Origin: Halarcobacter sp.
GTDB lineage: Bacteria; Campylobacterota; Campylobacteria; Campylobacterales; Arcobacteraceae
Direction of reading: 5' to 3'
Length of the DNA stretch: 64,000 nt
Assembly: GCF_963676935.1 (NCBI RefSeq)
Contig: NZ_OY781470.1
Span: 620,001 to 684,000 of the forward strand
How positions within the stretch are numbered: position 1 is the stretch's first letter; each line of letters opens with the position of its first letter. Shown here piece after piece: positions 8,515 to 16,915 of the stretch. The position numbers and the translations under genes are program-made. The notes under the pieces were generated by a model, which was not told the origin of the DNA, searched no databases, and worked only from the letters and a program-made list of their open reading frames with translations.

Positions 8515-10560
8515 ATGCCATTATCAAATCTAAATGAAGACCAGCTAAGTGCTGCTACCTGTCCTACGGGATATAATCTTATTATTGCTAGTGCTGGAAC
8601 TGGAAAAACTTCTACAATTGTAGGACGAATTGCAAATCTTATTAACAACGGGGTAAAACCTGAAGAGATATTATTATTAACTTTTACAAATAAAGCTGCT
8701 GCAGAAATGGTTCAAAGGGTTGCTAAATTTTTTGGAAAAGAGATAGCCCAAAAAATTATGGCTGGCACTTTTCACTCTGTTTCATATAAATTATTAAAAC
8801 AATTAAATATAAATATTACATTAAAACAACCAAATGAATTAAAAACACTTTTTAAATCATTATACGAAAAAAGAGTCTTTTATGATAGAAGTGACGATGC
8901 AAATCCATATGATGGTGGATATTTATATGATATGTATTCTTTATATCTAAACTCAAATGATGGAGAAACATTTGAGAAGTGGGTATTAAATAAAAATCCA
9001 GACCATGAACTTTATACAGCAATTTATGAAGATGTAGTTTTAGAATTTAATGAATTAAAAATAAAATATGGTTATGCAAACTTTGACGATTTATTAACAA
9101 TAATGCTTGATACATTAAAAGAAAATGAATTTGCTTTTAAAGAGATACTTGTTGATGAATATCAAGATACAAATCCTTTACAAGGAAGATTATTAGATGG
9201 GTTTAAACCAAAATCTCTTTTTTGTGTAGGTGACTATGACCAAAGTATTTATGCATTTAATGGCTCTGACATAGGTATTATTTCAACATTTTCACAAAGA
9301 TATAAAGATGCTGAAGTTTTTACTCTTAGAAAAAATTACCGATCAAGCAAACCTATTTTAGATTTAGCAACAAAAGTAATAGAACATAATGAAAGAATAT
9401 ATGAAAAACAACTTCAAGTGATGCGTAATGATATAAATATTGCACCAAAACTTTTAGCTTTCACAGAATTGTTTCAACAATATCATCATATCTCAGATTT
9501 AATTTCAAAAAGTGGAACACCACATAATGAGATTGCAATTATATTTAGAAATAATTCAAGTGCAGATGGTATAGAAGCAAACTTAAGAGAGTATGGAATT
9601 CCTGCAAAAAGAAAAGGTGGAATGTCATTTTTTGATTCGGTTGAGGTTAAATTTGTAATTGACATGTTAGTTATGCAATTATCACATAACGATATGATGG
9701 CTTTTATACACGTATTAGAACACGGTAAAGGGATAGGAAAAGCTATTGCAAAAGATATCTTTGATGCTTTAATTAAACTTGGAGATGGAGATTTATTTAA
9801 AGGTTTGTTTTATCCAAGGGAAGATATAAATAATCCTTTTGAAACAAATAAAGTAAAAAACATACAACTTGGACTTTTCGACGATTTTTTAGAATTGGGT
9901 TCAGTGTCTAAATTCAAAGATTGTGGTTTTGAGGATAGTTTTTTAGGTAATCCATTATTGAAACATCCTAAATTGTCTGTTGATGGAGCAAAATATATTT
10001 ATGATTTTTATCTTTTAGTAAAACAATTAAGAAGAGTCAAAAATCCTGAAACAATGGTTTCTAATATTATTGGTTCAATGATGTATTCAAAAATAAAAGA
10101 TTTCTTAGCTACGAAAAGAGCAACACAAAAAGATGGAACAATCAATCCAACTCAAAAAGCTAAAGGTTTAGCAAAAATAAATAGAAAAGGGATGCTTTTA
10201 AGAAATCTTTCACGTAACTTTCAAGACCTTTCAAAATTTGTAAACTCTATGATTTTAGGTGGTGGAGAGATGAGTGAAGGGGAGGGTGTTAACTTACTTT
10301 CAGTTCATGCAAGTAAAGGTTTAGAGTTTAAAGAAGTATTTGTAATAGACCTTATGGATGGAAGATTCCCAAACAGAAAACTTATGAGCAAAGGTGGAAG
10401 CTTAGAAGAGGAAAGAAGACTTTTTTATGTTGCTGTTACAAGAGCAAAAGATGTACTCTATCTTAGCTATGCAAAGTTTGACAAAATAAAAAAGATTGAC
10501 TTTATCCATTCTCCATTTTTAAAAGAAGCTGGACTTATTAAAACAGATGAGGAAAATTAA
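8515..10560 (+). CDS. UvrD/Rep-family superfamily 1 DNA helicase
   Basis: ATP-dependent 3'-5' DNA helicase of 681 residues. Motif I is ASAGTGKT (25-32), motif Ia includes LTFTNKAAAEMV, motif II is VDEYQDTNP, motif III is GDYDQSIYAFNGSD, motif IV includes LRKNYRSS, motif V is LLSVHASKGLEFKEVFV, and motif VI includes EERRLFYVAVTRAK. All core motifs are intact. The 681-residue length suits Rep/PcrA rather than RecB. It acts in repair or replication restart; I cannot assign UvrD, PcrA or Rep. It is a single-gene unit between a small RNA terminator and the next promoter. Confidence 0.9.
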   Translation: MPLSNLNEDQLSAATCPTGYNLIIASAGTGKTSTIVGRIANLINNGVKPEEILLLTFTNKAAAEMVQRVAKFFGKEIAQKIMAGTFHSVSYKLLKQLNINITLKQPNELKTLFKSLYEKRVFYDRSDDANPYDGGYLYDMYSLYLNSNDGETFEKWVLNKNPDHELYTAIYEDVVLEFNELKIKYGYANFDDLLTIMLDTLKENEFAFKEILVDEYQDTNPLQGRLLDGFKPKSLFCVGDYDQSIYAFNGSDIGIISTFSQRYKDAEVFTLRKNYRSSKPILDLATKVIEHNERIYEKQLQVMRNDINIAPKLLAFTELFQQYHHISDLISKSGTPHNEIAIIFRNNSSADGIEANLREYGIPAKRKGGMSFFDSVEVKFVIDMLVMQLSHNDMMAFIHVLEHGKGIGKAIAKDIFDALIKLGDGDLFKGLFYPREDINNPFETNKVKNIQLGLFDDFLELGSVSKFKDCGFEDSFLGNPLLKHPKLSVDGAKYIYDFYLLVKQLRRVKNPETMVSNIIGSMMYSKIKDFLATKRATQKDGTINPTQKAKGLAKINRKGMLLRNLSRNFQDLSKFVNSMILGGGEMSEGEGVNLLSVHASKGLEFKEVFVIDLMDGRFPNRKLMSKGGSLEEERRLFYVAVTRAKDVLYLSYAKFDKIKKIDFIHSPFLKEAGLIKTDEEN

Positions 10561-10603
10561 TAAATTTCTTTATTACTAAATTATAAATTAAAACTAATAG
10601 CTG

Positions 10604-10638
10604 TATAATTAAATTAAGGGAAAATTAAATTAAGGAGG
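10604..10638 (+). promoter_or_regulatory. Promoter and duplicated leader of the Hint lipoprotein operon
   Basis: TATAAT at 10604-10609 overlaps the first copy of a 12-base direct repeat ATTAAATTAAGG (10608-10619 and 10624-10635). The second copy runs into an unusually strong ribosome site AAGGAGG (10632-10638), 5 bases before the ATG at 10644. The first copy ends in a weaker AAGGG. Confidence 0.6.
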
Positions 10639-10643
10639 CAGTT

Positions 10644-11534
10644 ATGTTACGATTAATTTTAACTCTTCTTTTAAGTGTTGTTTTTTTTAGTGGATGTTTT
10701 GAATATGCTGCAACAATGGCTTATAATCCACCTGCAAAAGTGAACTTAAAAGATGATGAGGTAAAGATTACTCATAAACAAGAGTATGATAAGTTAATAA
10801 AAGAAAGAGATCGTACTAAAAAGTATATTGATGATTTAGAAGTGCAAAAAATGGATGCGCACAATGAGATTATGAATGTACTAAAAGGTTCAGCATTGCA
10901 TGATAATAATATGGGTGCAGGAGATGGTCGAGCTCCAATAGGTGGATCAATGAGTAATTATCATAGTCCAGAGGCTGCTATAAAACACAATCAACAAACA
11001 TACGATATTACTTGCAATGAGATAGTAAAACAAAGAAAAAAATTAAATAAAATTTATGATAAATTATCTCAGCTTGAAGAAGAAAATAAAAAAAGTTGTT
11101 TTCCAAAAGATACAAAAATTTTAACTTCTAGCAAACACTTGAAAGATATATCTGATATCAAAATTGGGGATGAGGTGTTAGTTTATGATATTGCAAAAGA
11201 TAGATTAGTATCTTCAAAAGTAAAAGATAAATATATAGATACAAACAATCACTACTACAAAATAAATGAAAATGTAGAAGCAACTGCATTTGAAAGATTT
11301 TTAACTCAAGATGGCTGGAAAATTACAAGAGAACTAGTGAAAGGGGATACAATTTTTAATGGGAATAGTTACACTAAAATTGAAACTATCTCAAAAATAA
11401 ATAAAGATCTTCAAGTTTATAATTTACATATAGATTCAAGCCATAATTTTTTTGTTTCAAAAGATGGAAAAGATTTTTATTTAGTTCATAACACTAGTGG
11501 TGGTGGAAGCAGTGGAAGTGGAGGTGGAAAATGA
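10644..11534 (+). CDS. Lipoprotein with C-terminal Hint (intein-like, BIL-type) domain
   Basis: Has 296 residues. A lipoprotein signal ends at FFSGC (Cys18). Residues about 40-150 form a helical, coiled-coil-rich region. At residue 152 a Hint domain starts with CFPKDTKIL, continues with DIKIGDEVLVYD, has the block-B-like strand TAFERFLTQDGW (214-225), and ends FYLVHN (278-283). After Asn283 only 13 residues remain, TSGGGSSGSGGGK. Hint domains self-cleave or splice at the first Cys and last Asn. The block B histidine (TxxH) is replaced by Glu217, so N-terminal chemistry may be weakened while Asn283 cleavage could persist. The lipid anchor would hold it in the periplasm. Its stop overlaps the next lipoprotein gene (ATGA). 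Biological role unknown. Confidence 0.8.
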   Translation: MLRLILTLLLSVVFFSGCFEYAATMAYNPPAKVNLKDDEVKITHKQEYDKLIKERDRTKKYIDDLEVQKMDAHNEIMNVLKGSALHDNNMGAGDGRAPIGGSMSNYHSPEAAIKHNQQTYDITCNEIVKQRKKLNKIYDKLSQLEEENKKSCFPKDTKILTSSKHLKDISDIKIGDEVLVYDIAKDRLVSSKVKDKYIDTNNHYYKINENVEATAFERFLTQDGWKITRELVKGDTIFNGNSYTKIETISKINKDLQVYNLHIDSSHNFFVSKDGKDFYLVHNTSGGGSSGSGGGK

Positions 11535-12274
11535 AAACTTTAAAATATATAGTAATAGCAGTATTAATAGCTATATTTTCTACTGGATGTATGGATACTG
11601 TAAAAAAAGAGTATTATGATGCTGAAGCAGATAGATATTATTATGAAAATAAAAACTATCAAGAAGCAGCACAAAACTACAAAGAAGCAGCACAAAATGG
11701 AAGTTCATACGCTTATTATAGTTTATATGAAATATATAAATATGGTAAAAATGGTGTAAGCCCAAATGAAGAGTATGCAGATAGGATGTTAAAAAAAGCA
11801 GTTGAGATGAAAGATTACAGGGCTGAATATATATATGCAATGAGATTTTTATATTCAGTAACTCCAGATTATCAAAAAGGGATTGACCTATTGGAATCTT
11901 CTGCAAAAAAAGAATACCCATACGCATATTTAGAGTTAGGTTATGTATATCTATATGGATTAGGAGTTCCTAGCAATAGAGTTAAAGCAATAGAGTATTT
12001 TAGATTAGCTAATTCTTTTGGGCTTAAAACTCCTAATATAGATAATCTGACTTTAGTGGCTACTAATAAATATTCTGACCTTGATAAAGAAACAATTATT
12101 GAGTTACAAAAGAACCTTAAAAAACTTGGATTTTATAACTCTACAATTGATGGTATAAGTGGACCTATGACTAGAAAAGCAATATCAGATTTCCAGATAT
12201 ATTATGGTTATGAAGTTTCAGGAAGAGTCTCTCAAGAGATTTTAAACCAAACAGTAAGAGAACTTCAAAAATAG
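11531..12274 (+). CDS. Lipoprotein with Sel1-like repeats and peptidoglycan-binding domain
   Basis: Predicted envelope lipoprotein of 247 residues with lipobox FSTGC near residue 20. Residues about 35-175 carry Sel1/TPR-like repeats, for example NGSSYAYYSLYEIYKYG and YPYAYLELGYVYLYGLG. Residues about 185-245 match a PG_binding_1 fold (LQKNLKKLGFYN, DGISGPMTRKAISDFQ). Sel1 repeats mediate protein contacts and the C-terminal domain would tether the protein to the cell wall. It overlaps the preceding Hint lipoprotein by 4 bases, so the two are coupled and probably act at the same site. A direct repeat in the protein, YKEAAQN and NYQEAAQN, is part of the first repeat. Confidence 0.82.
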   Translation: MKTLKYIVIAVLIAIFSTGCMDTVKKEYYDAEADRYYYENKNYQEAAQNYKEAAQNGSSYAYYSLYEIYKYGKNGVSPNEEYADRMLKKAVEMKDYRAEYIYAMRFLYSVTPDYQKGIDLLESSAKKEYPYAYLELGYVYLYGLGVPSNRVKAIEYFRLANSFGLKTPNIDNLTLVATNKYSDLDKETIIELQKNLKKLGFYNSTIDGISGPMTRKAISDFQIYYGYEVSGRVSQEILNQTVRELQK

Positions 12275-12302
12275 TTATATGCTAGTTAAACTAGCATATA
12301 AC
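12274..12302 (+). terminator. Perfect 12-bp hairpin after the lipoprotein operon
   Basis: GTTATATGCTAG (12274-12285) and CTAGCATATAAC (12291-12302) enclose a TTAAA loop, starting at the stop codon. There is no T run, so it may be a 3'-end stabiliser or processing signal rather than a classical terminator. Confidence 0.55.
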
Positions 12303-12334
12303 ATCAACTAACTATAAAATAAACTACTTTTAGA

Positions 12335-12340
12335 TATAAT
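12335..12340 (+). promoter_or_regulatory. -10 element of the valS promoter
   Basis: TATAAT followed by CGCGG, 41 bases before the valS start. Confidence 0.5.
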
Positions 12341-12380
12341 CGCGGATATTTTAAAACCAAGAAAATCAATAGGAATTTAA

Positions 12381-14996
12381 ATGAGTAATAAGTATGAACC
12401 ATCAAAAGTGGAAGATAAATATTATAAGATTTGGGAAGACAGAGGTTATTTTGAGATAGATGGAAATAAATCTATCCAAGAAGAAGATAAGAACTTTGCT
12501 ATTATGATGCCTCCTCCAAATGTTACAGGAAGTCTGCATATTGGGCACGCTTTAACATTTACTCTTCAAGATATAATCACTAGATTTAAAAGAATGGATG
12601 GGTATAAAACTTTATGGCAACCAGGAACAGACCATGCAGGTATTGCTACACAGAATATTGTTGAAAAACAATTATTAGCAGAAGGTACTACAAAAGAGGA
12701 ATTAGGTAGAGAAAAATTCCTTGAAAGAGCATGGTTACAAAAAGAGCAATCTGGTGGAAATATTGTTCATCAAATGAGAAAATTAGGTGTTTCTCCTGCA
12801 TGGTCACGTGAGCGGTTTACTATGGATGATGGACTAAAAGAGGCTGTAAAAGAGGCTTTTGTTCATTTATATAATGAAGGTATGATTGTTCAAAACAATT
12901 ATATGGTTAACTGGTGTACACATGATGGTGCACTTTCAGATATCGAAGTTGAACATGAAGAGGTAAATGGTAAGTTTTACCATATGAATTATCATTTTGC
13001 TGATGGTTCTGGATATGTAACAGTTGCAACAACTAGACCTGAAACTTATTTTGGGGATACAGCTATTATGGTTCACCCTGATGATGAAAGATATACTACA
13101 ATTGTTGGTAAAGAGGTTGTTTTACCACTTACTGATAGAAAAATCAAAATTATTACAGATGAGCATGTTGATATGGATTTTGGGACAGGTGTTGTAAAAG
13201 TAACTCCAGCTCACGACCAAAATGACTACGAAGTAGGGAAAAGACACGATTTAGAGTTTATTACATGTTTTGATGAACAAGGTATTTTAAATGAATATTG
13301 TGGAGAGTTTGCAGGACTAGAAAGACTTGAAGCTAGAAAACCTATTGTTGATAAGTTAAGAGAAGAGGGTTTTATTGTAAAAATTGAAGATCATGTACAT
13401 CAAGTTGGACATTGTTATAGATGTAAAAATATTGTGGAACCTTATATCTCTAAGCAATGGTTTGTAAGAAGTGAAGTTGCTAAAAATTCAATTGAAAAAA
13501 CATATGCTGGTGAGTCAAAATTTCATCCACCACATTGGATTAACTCTTATAGAGCTTGGATGGATGAATTAAGAGATTGGTGTATCTCTAGACAACTTTG
13601 GTGGGGACATAGAATTCCTGTATTTACTTGTGATGATTGTGGACACCAATGGGCAGATAAAGCTGATAAACCAGATGCTTGTCCAAAATGTGCTTCTAAA
13701 AAATATACTCAAGACCCAGATGTTTTAGATACTTGGTTTTCATCTGGTCTTTGGGCATTTTCACCACTTGGTTGGGGAAACAATGGAAATATGGAAGATA
13801 CATTTAATGAAGATGATTTAAAACAATTCTATCCAAATTCATTACTTATTACTGGATTTGATATTATGTTTTTCTGGGTTGCTAGAATGATGATGTTAGG
13901 TGAACATTTTATGGGAGAATTACCATTTAAAGATATTTATATGCATGCGTTAGTTAGAGATGAACATGGTGCAAAAATGTCAAAGTCAAAAGGTAATGTT
14001 ATCGATCCACTTGATATGGTTGAAGAGCATAGTGCTGATATTATTAGATTTACACTTGCGTTCTTAGCAGTTCAAGGAAGAGATATTAAACTTGGAGCAA
14101 AAAATCTAGAGCAATTTAGAAACTTCACAAACAAACTTTACAATGCATCAAACTTTTTAAGTATGAATGTTGAAGTTTTCCCTGATTTAAAAGATATTGA
14201 GGTTAAAACTCCACTTGGACTTTATATGCAAAGTAGGCTTTCTACAGCTGTAGATGAAGTTAGAGAAACTTTAGAAACATATAAATTTAATGAAGCTGCA
14301 TCTATTCTTTACAGATTTGTTTGGACTGAGTTTTGTGATTGGGGTATTGAGTATTCTAAAGCATCAAAAGATTCTATTATTGAACTTGGAGCTGTATTTA
14401 AAGAAACATTAAAAATGATATCTCCATTTATGCCATTTATTTCAGATTTCCTATATCATAAGTTAAGTGGTACCTCTTTAGAAGAGGGTGATTCAGTTAT
14501 GATTATGAACTTCCCTAAAAATATTAAAAAAGATGAAAATATTGAAAATATGTTTGCAATTATTGAAGAGGCAATTACAGCTATTAGAAGAGCAAAAGTT
14601 GTTATTGATATGGGTAATAGTAAAATAGCTAAAGCTTATGTAAAACTTGATTCTTCTATTGATACAGAAGTTGCTAAACCATTTATTGAAAAGCTTGCAA
14701 AAGTTGAAAATATTGAGTTTGTAGATACTAAACAAGAAAATTCTATTACAGATGTAAGTGATAACTTAGAGGTTTATATCCCAACAGGTGAAATTGATAT
14801 GACACCTATTATAAATAAATTAACTAAACAAAAAGAAAAATTAGAAAAAGAGATAGGAAAACTTACAGGAATGTTGTCAAATGAAAAATTTGTAGCTAAT
14901 GCACCTGCAAAAGTTATTGAAGAAAATAAAGCTGGTTTAGCTTCAGCTGAAGAGAAACTTGCAAAAGTAGAAGCAGAACTTAAATCATTAAGTTAA
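12381..14996 (+). CDS. valS: Valyl-tRNA synthetase
   Basis: Class I aminoacyl-tRNA synthetase that charges tRNA-Val. The HIGH motif is at residues 53-56 within PPPNVTGSLHIGHAL, and the KMSKS loop is in GAKMSKSKGNVIDPLDMV. The editing (CP1) domain lies between, with TTRPETYFGDTA. A zinc-type cluster of cysteines is present at CDDCGHQW and CPKCASKKY (about residues 417-437). The C-terminal arm is a coiled coil (KLTKQKEKLEKEIGKL), as in bacterial ValRS. The 871-residue length is typical. It has its own promoter and a strong bidirectional terminator shared with metA. Confidence 0.97.
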   Translation: MSNKYEPSKVEDKYYKIWEDRGYFEIDGNKSIQEEDKNFAIMMPPPNVTGSLHIGHALTFTLQDIITRFKRMDGYKTLWQPGTDHAGIATQNIVEKQLLAEGTTKEELGREKFLERAWLQKEQSGGNIVHQMRKLGVSPAWSRERFTMDDGLKEAVKEAFVHLYNEGMIVQNNYMVNWCTHDGALSDIEVEHEEVNGKFYHMNYHFADGSGYVTVATTRPETYFGDTAIMVHPDDERYTTIVGKEVVLPLTDRKIKIITDEHVDMDFGTGVVKVTPAHDQNDYEVGKRHDLEFITCFDEQGILNEYCGEFAGLERLEARKPIVDKLREEGFIVKIEDHVHQVGHCYRCKNIVEPYISKQWFVRSEVAKNSIEKTYAGESKFHPPHWINSYRAWMDELRDWCISRQLWWGHRIPVFTCDDCGHQWADKADKPDACPKCASKKYTQDPDVLDTWFSSGLWAFSPLGWGNNGNMEDTFNEDDLKQFYPNSLLITGFDIMFFWVARMMMLGEHFMGELPFKDIYMHALVRDEHGAKMSKSKGNVIDPLDMVEEHSADIIRFTLAFLAVQGRDIKLGAKNLEQFRNFTNKLYNASNFLSMNVEVFPDLKDIEVKTPLGLYMQSRLSTAVDEVRETLETYKFNEAASILYRFVWTEFCDWGIEYSKASKDSIIELGAVFKETLKMISPFMPFISDFLYHKLSGTSLEEGDSVMIMNFPKNIKKDENIENMFAIIEEAITAIRRAKVVIDMGNSKIAKAYVKLDSSIDTEVAKPFIEKLAKVENIEFVDTKQENSITDVSDNLEVYIPTGEIDMTPIINKLTKQKEKLEKEIGKLTGMLSNEKFVANAPAKVIEENKAGLASAEEKLAKVEAELKSLS

Positions 14997-15022
14997 AAAA
15001 GTCCCAATAGTTTGGGACTTTT
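14997..15022. terminator. Bidirectional terminator between valS and metA
   Basis: AAAAGTCCCAA (14997-15007) pairs with TTGGGACTTTT (15012-15022). It has A/T runs on both sides and lies between convergent genes. Confidence 0.9.
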
Positions 15023-15032
15023 ATTTGAATTC

Positions 15033-15941
15033 CTATTTTAATTCAAAAGGTGTTTCTTGGTAAACAAAATAGTTCAACCAATTTGCAAATAATAAGTGTG
15101 CAGTAGAACGCCATTTAACTTTAGGCTCTTGTTTTGGGTCATTATTTTTAAAATAGTTTTTTGGAATCTCTGTATCTAAACCCTTTTCAATATCTCTAAA
15201 ATACTCTTTTTGTAAAGAATTAAAATCATATTCTACATGACCACTCATAAATACATGTCTTCTATCTTTTGAAGCTACTAAACAGACTCCTGAATTTTCA
15301 GAATATAGTAAAAGTTCAAGATCCGAAATTTTATCAATATCTTCTTTTAAAACTGTAGTATATCTTGAGTGTGGGATATATGCTTCATCATCAAAACCTC
15401 TTAATAAAGGGTTTGTTTTATTAAATAAATCATGTTCAAATACACCAAATATTTTTTTATCTTTTTCATATTTTTGTATCCCATAATGATGGTAAAGTCC
15501 CGCTTGTGAACCCCAACAAATATATAAAGTTGAAGTGATATTTGATTTTGAGTATTCCATAATCTTTTTTAATTCTTCCCAATAAGAAACCTCTTCAAAT
15601 GGCATTGTTTCAATGGGTGCACCAGTTATAATAAGTCCATCAAAGTTATGATTCTTTACTTCATCAAAGGTTTTATAAAAACTTTCAAGATGGTCTTCTG
15701 CAGTATTTTTTGACTGGTACGTAGCTGTTTTTATCAAAGTAACTTCTGTTTGTAATGGAGTGTTTCCTAAAAGTCTTAATAATTGAGTTTCTGTTTCAAC
15801 TTTATTTGGCATTAAATTTAATATAAGTATTTTAAGTGGTCTAATATCCTGCTTCATAGCTTTTTTGTCATTCATAACAAAAATATTTTCTTTTTGTAAT
15901 ATTTTAACAGCAGGTAATTTTTTTGGTATAACAATTGGCAT
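15033..15941 (-). CDS. metA: Homoserine O-acyltransferase, predicted acetyl-transferring (MetA family)
   Basis: Activates homoserine for methionine synthesis. The catalytic set is complete: Cys142 in ICWGSQAG, His235 and Glu237 in SGHVEYD. Residue 111 is Glu ([13 protein letters not shown]). In studied MetA enzymes Glu111 goes with acetyl-CoA (B. cereus) while Gly111 goes with succinyl-CoA (E. coli), so I predict O-acetyltransferase activity despite the usual name homoserine succinyltransferase. Length 302 is normal. It is convergent with valS, shares its terminator, and is divergent from the next lipoprotein gene. A TATAAT box is visible upstream on the minus strand. Confidence 0.93.
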   Translation of the reverse strand: MPIVIPKKLPAVKILQKENIFVMNDKKAMKQDIRPLKILILNLMPNKVETETQLLRLLGNTPLQTEVTLIKTATYQSKNTAEDHLESFYKTFDEVKNHNFDGLIITGAPIETMPFEEVSYWEELKKIMEYSKSNITSTLYICWGSQAGLYHHYGIQKYEKDKKIFGVFEHDLFNKTNPLLRGFDDEAYIPHSRYTTVLKEDIDKISDLELLLYSENSGVCLVASKDRRHVFMSGHVEYDFNSLQKEYFRDIEKGLDTEIPKNYFKNNDPKQEPKVKWRSTAHLLFANWLNYFVYQETPFELK

Positions 15942-16071
15942 ATATTTCTCTTTAAAATTTTATGAATTATATCATGTATCCATTAAAAAATTATCTGAAG
16001 TGGTTTTAAAAATATAATTTATGTATCAATATGATAAAATAGATTATAAACTATAGATTCCTAAAAGGTAA

Positions 16072-16839
16072 ATGATGACAAAATGGACGTTTCTTTTGAG
16101 TTTAATTTTAACTATATTTTTAACTGGTTGTGCTACAAATCAAAGTGATGTAGAAAGTGTATTTCAAACTAATTCTGCTGAGTTAATAACTAAAGATCAA
16201 AAAAAATTACAAAAACTTCTTATAAAGTTTAAAACCAAACTTGATAAAAGAAATCCTAAAAATTTTAATGCAAAAAATGAAAAAAAAATCTATACAGTAT
16301 TAAATGATTTCAATAAAAAACTTCTTTTAAAATATCAAGGGGATGTATTAGAAAACTATAAAGAATATCTTGAATTAGCTTTTTCAAAAAAGCCTTTATT
16401 AAATAGAAATGACTATTTGATTTTAGGTTTAAGATATATGATTGCATATGCTTATGATACAGAAGATTTCCATAATGTAACTGCCTTACAGTATGATAAA
16501 GAAAAACTTTCTATTCTTCATAAAAACCTTCAAGTCTTAAGATGGAAAATAAAAGTTGATAGGGATGAAACTGGGAAGTATCTATTTTTAACTTGGCAAA
16601 ACAATTGGCAAATAGAATTAGAAAGTAGATTAAGTTTAAATAAAAATATCACTTATGATGATATACAAAATCTTGCTTCTATAAAATCAAATAAAGAATC
16701 CTTATACTCACATTCAAATTTTTCTTTTGAAGTTATTTTAACTCAAATGATTGATACAGTGGAGAATTCCCTTAAAGCTTTAGGTGAAGAACCAAAAGAT
16801 TTAGGTATTTCAGCTGTTAAGTTTTTTATATTTTTATAA
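16072..16839 (+). CDS. Predicted lipoprotein of unknown function
   Basis: Has 255 residues. The N-terminus MMTKWTFLLSLILTIFLTGC is a clear lipoprotein signal with lipobox LTGC. The mature part is helical and Lys-rich (DQKKLQKLLIKFKTKL) and has no cysteine or catalytic motif I recognise. Two ATG codons stand in tandem (16072 and 16075); the ribosome site AAAAGG fits the second better. It lies alone between metA (divergent) and glyA, which has its own promoter. Likely a periplasm-facing envelope protein conserved among relatives, but I cannot name a family. Confidence 0.7.
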   Translation: MMTKWTFLLSLILTIFLTGCATNQSDVESVFQTNSAELITKDQKKLQKLLIKFKTKLDKRNPKNFNAKNEKKIYTVLNDFNKKLLLKYQGDVLENYKEYLELAFSKKPLLNRNDYLILGLRYMIAYAYDTEDFHNVTALQYDKEKLSILHKNLQVLRWKIKVDRDETGKYLFLTWQNNWQIELESRLSLNKNITYDDIQNLASIKSNKESLYSHSNFSFEVILTQMIDTVENSLKALGEEPKDLGISAVKFFIFL

Positions 16840-16878
16840 TTTCGCAATATCTGGATTGTTTGATTTTTTTTCTTACGT

Positions 16879-16884
16879 TATACT
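16879..16884 (+). promoter_or_regulatory. -10 element of the glyA promoter
   Basis: TATACT 31 bases before the glyA ATG. A second box, TATAAT followed by TTCGC, lies near 16834 at the end of the preceding gene. Confidence 0.45.
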
Positions 16885-16915
16885 TTCAAAAATTTAATTT
16901 TTGGGAGTATAAAAG

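Noticed and set aside
10644-11534. A true splicing intein inserted in a host protein
   Set aside because: The C-terminal extein would be only 13 Gly/Ser residues and the N-part is not a known intein host; block B His is also absent.
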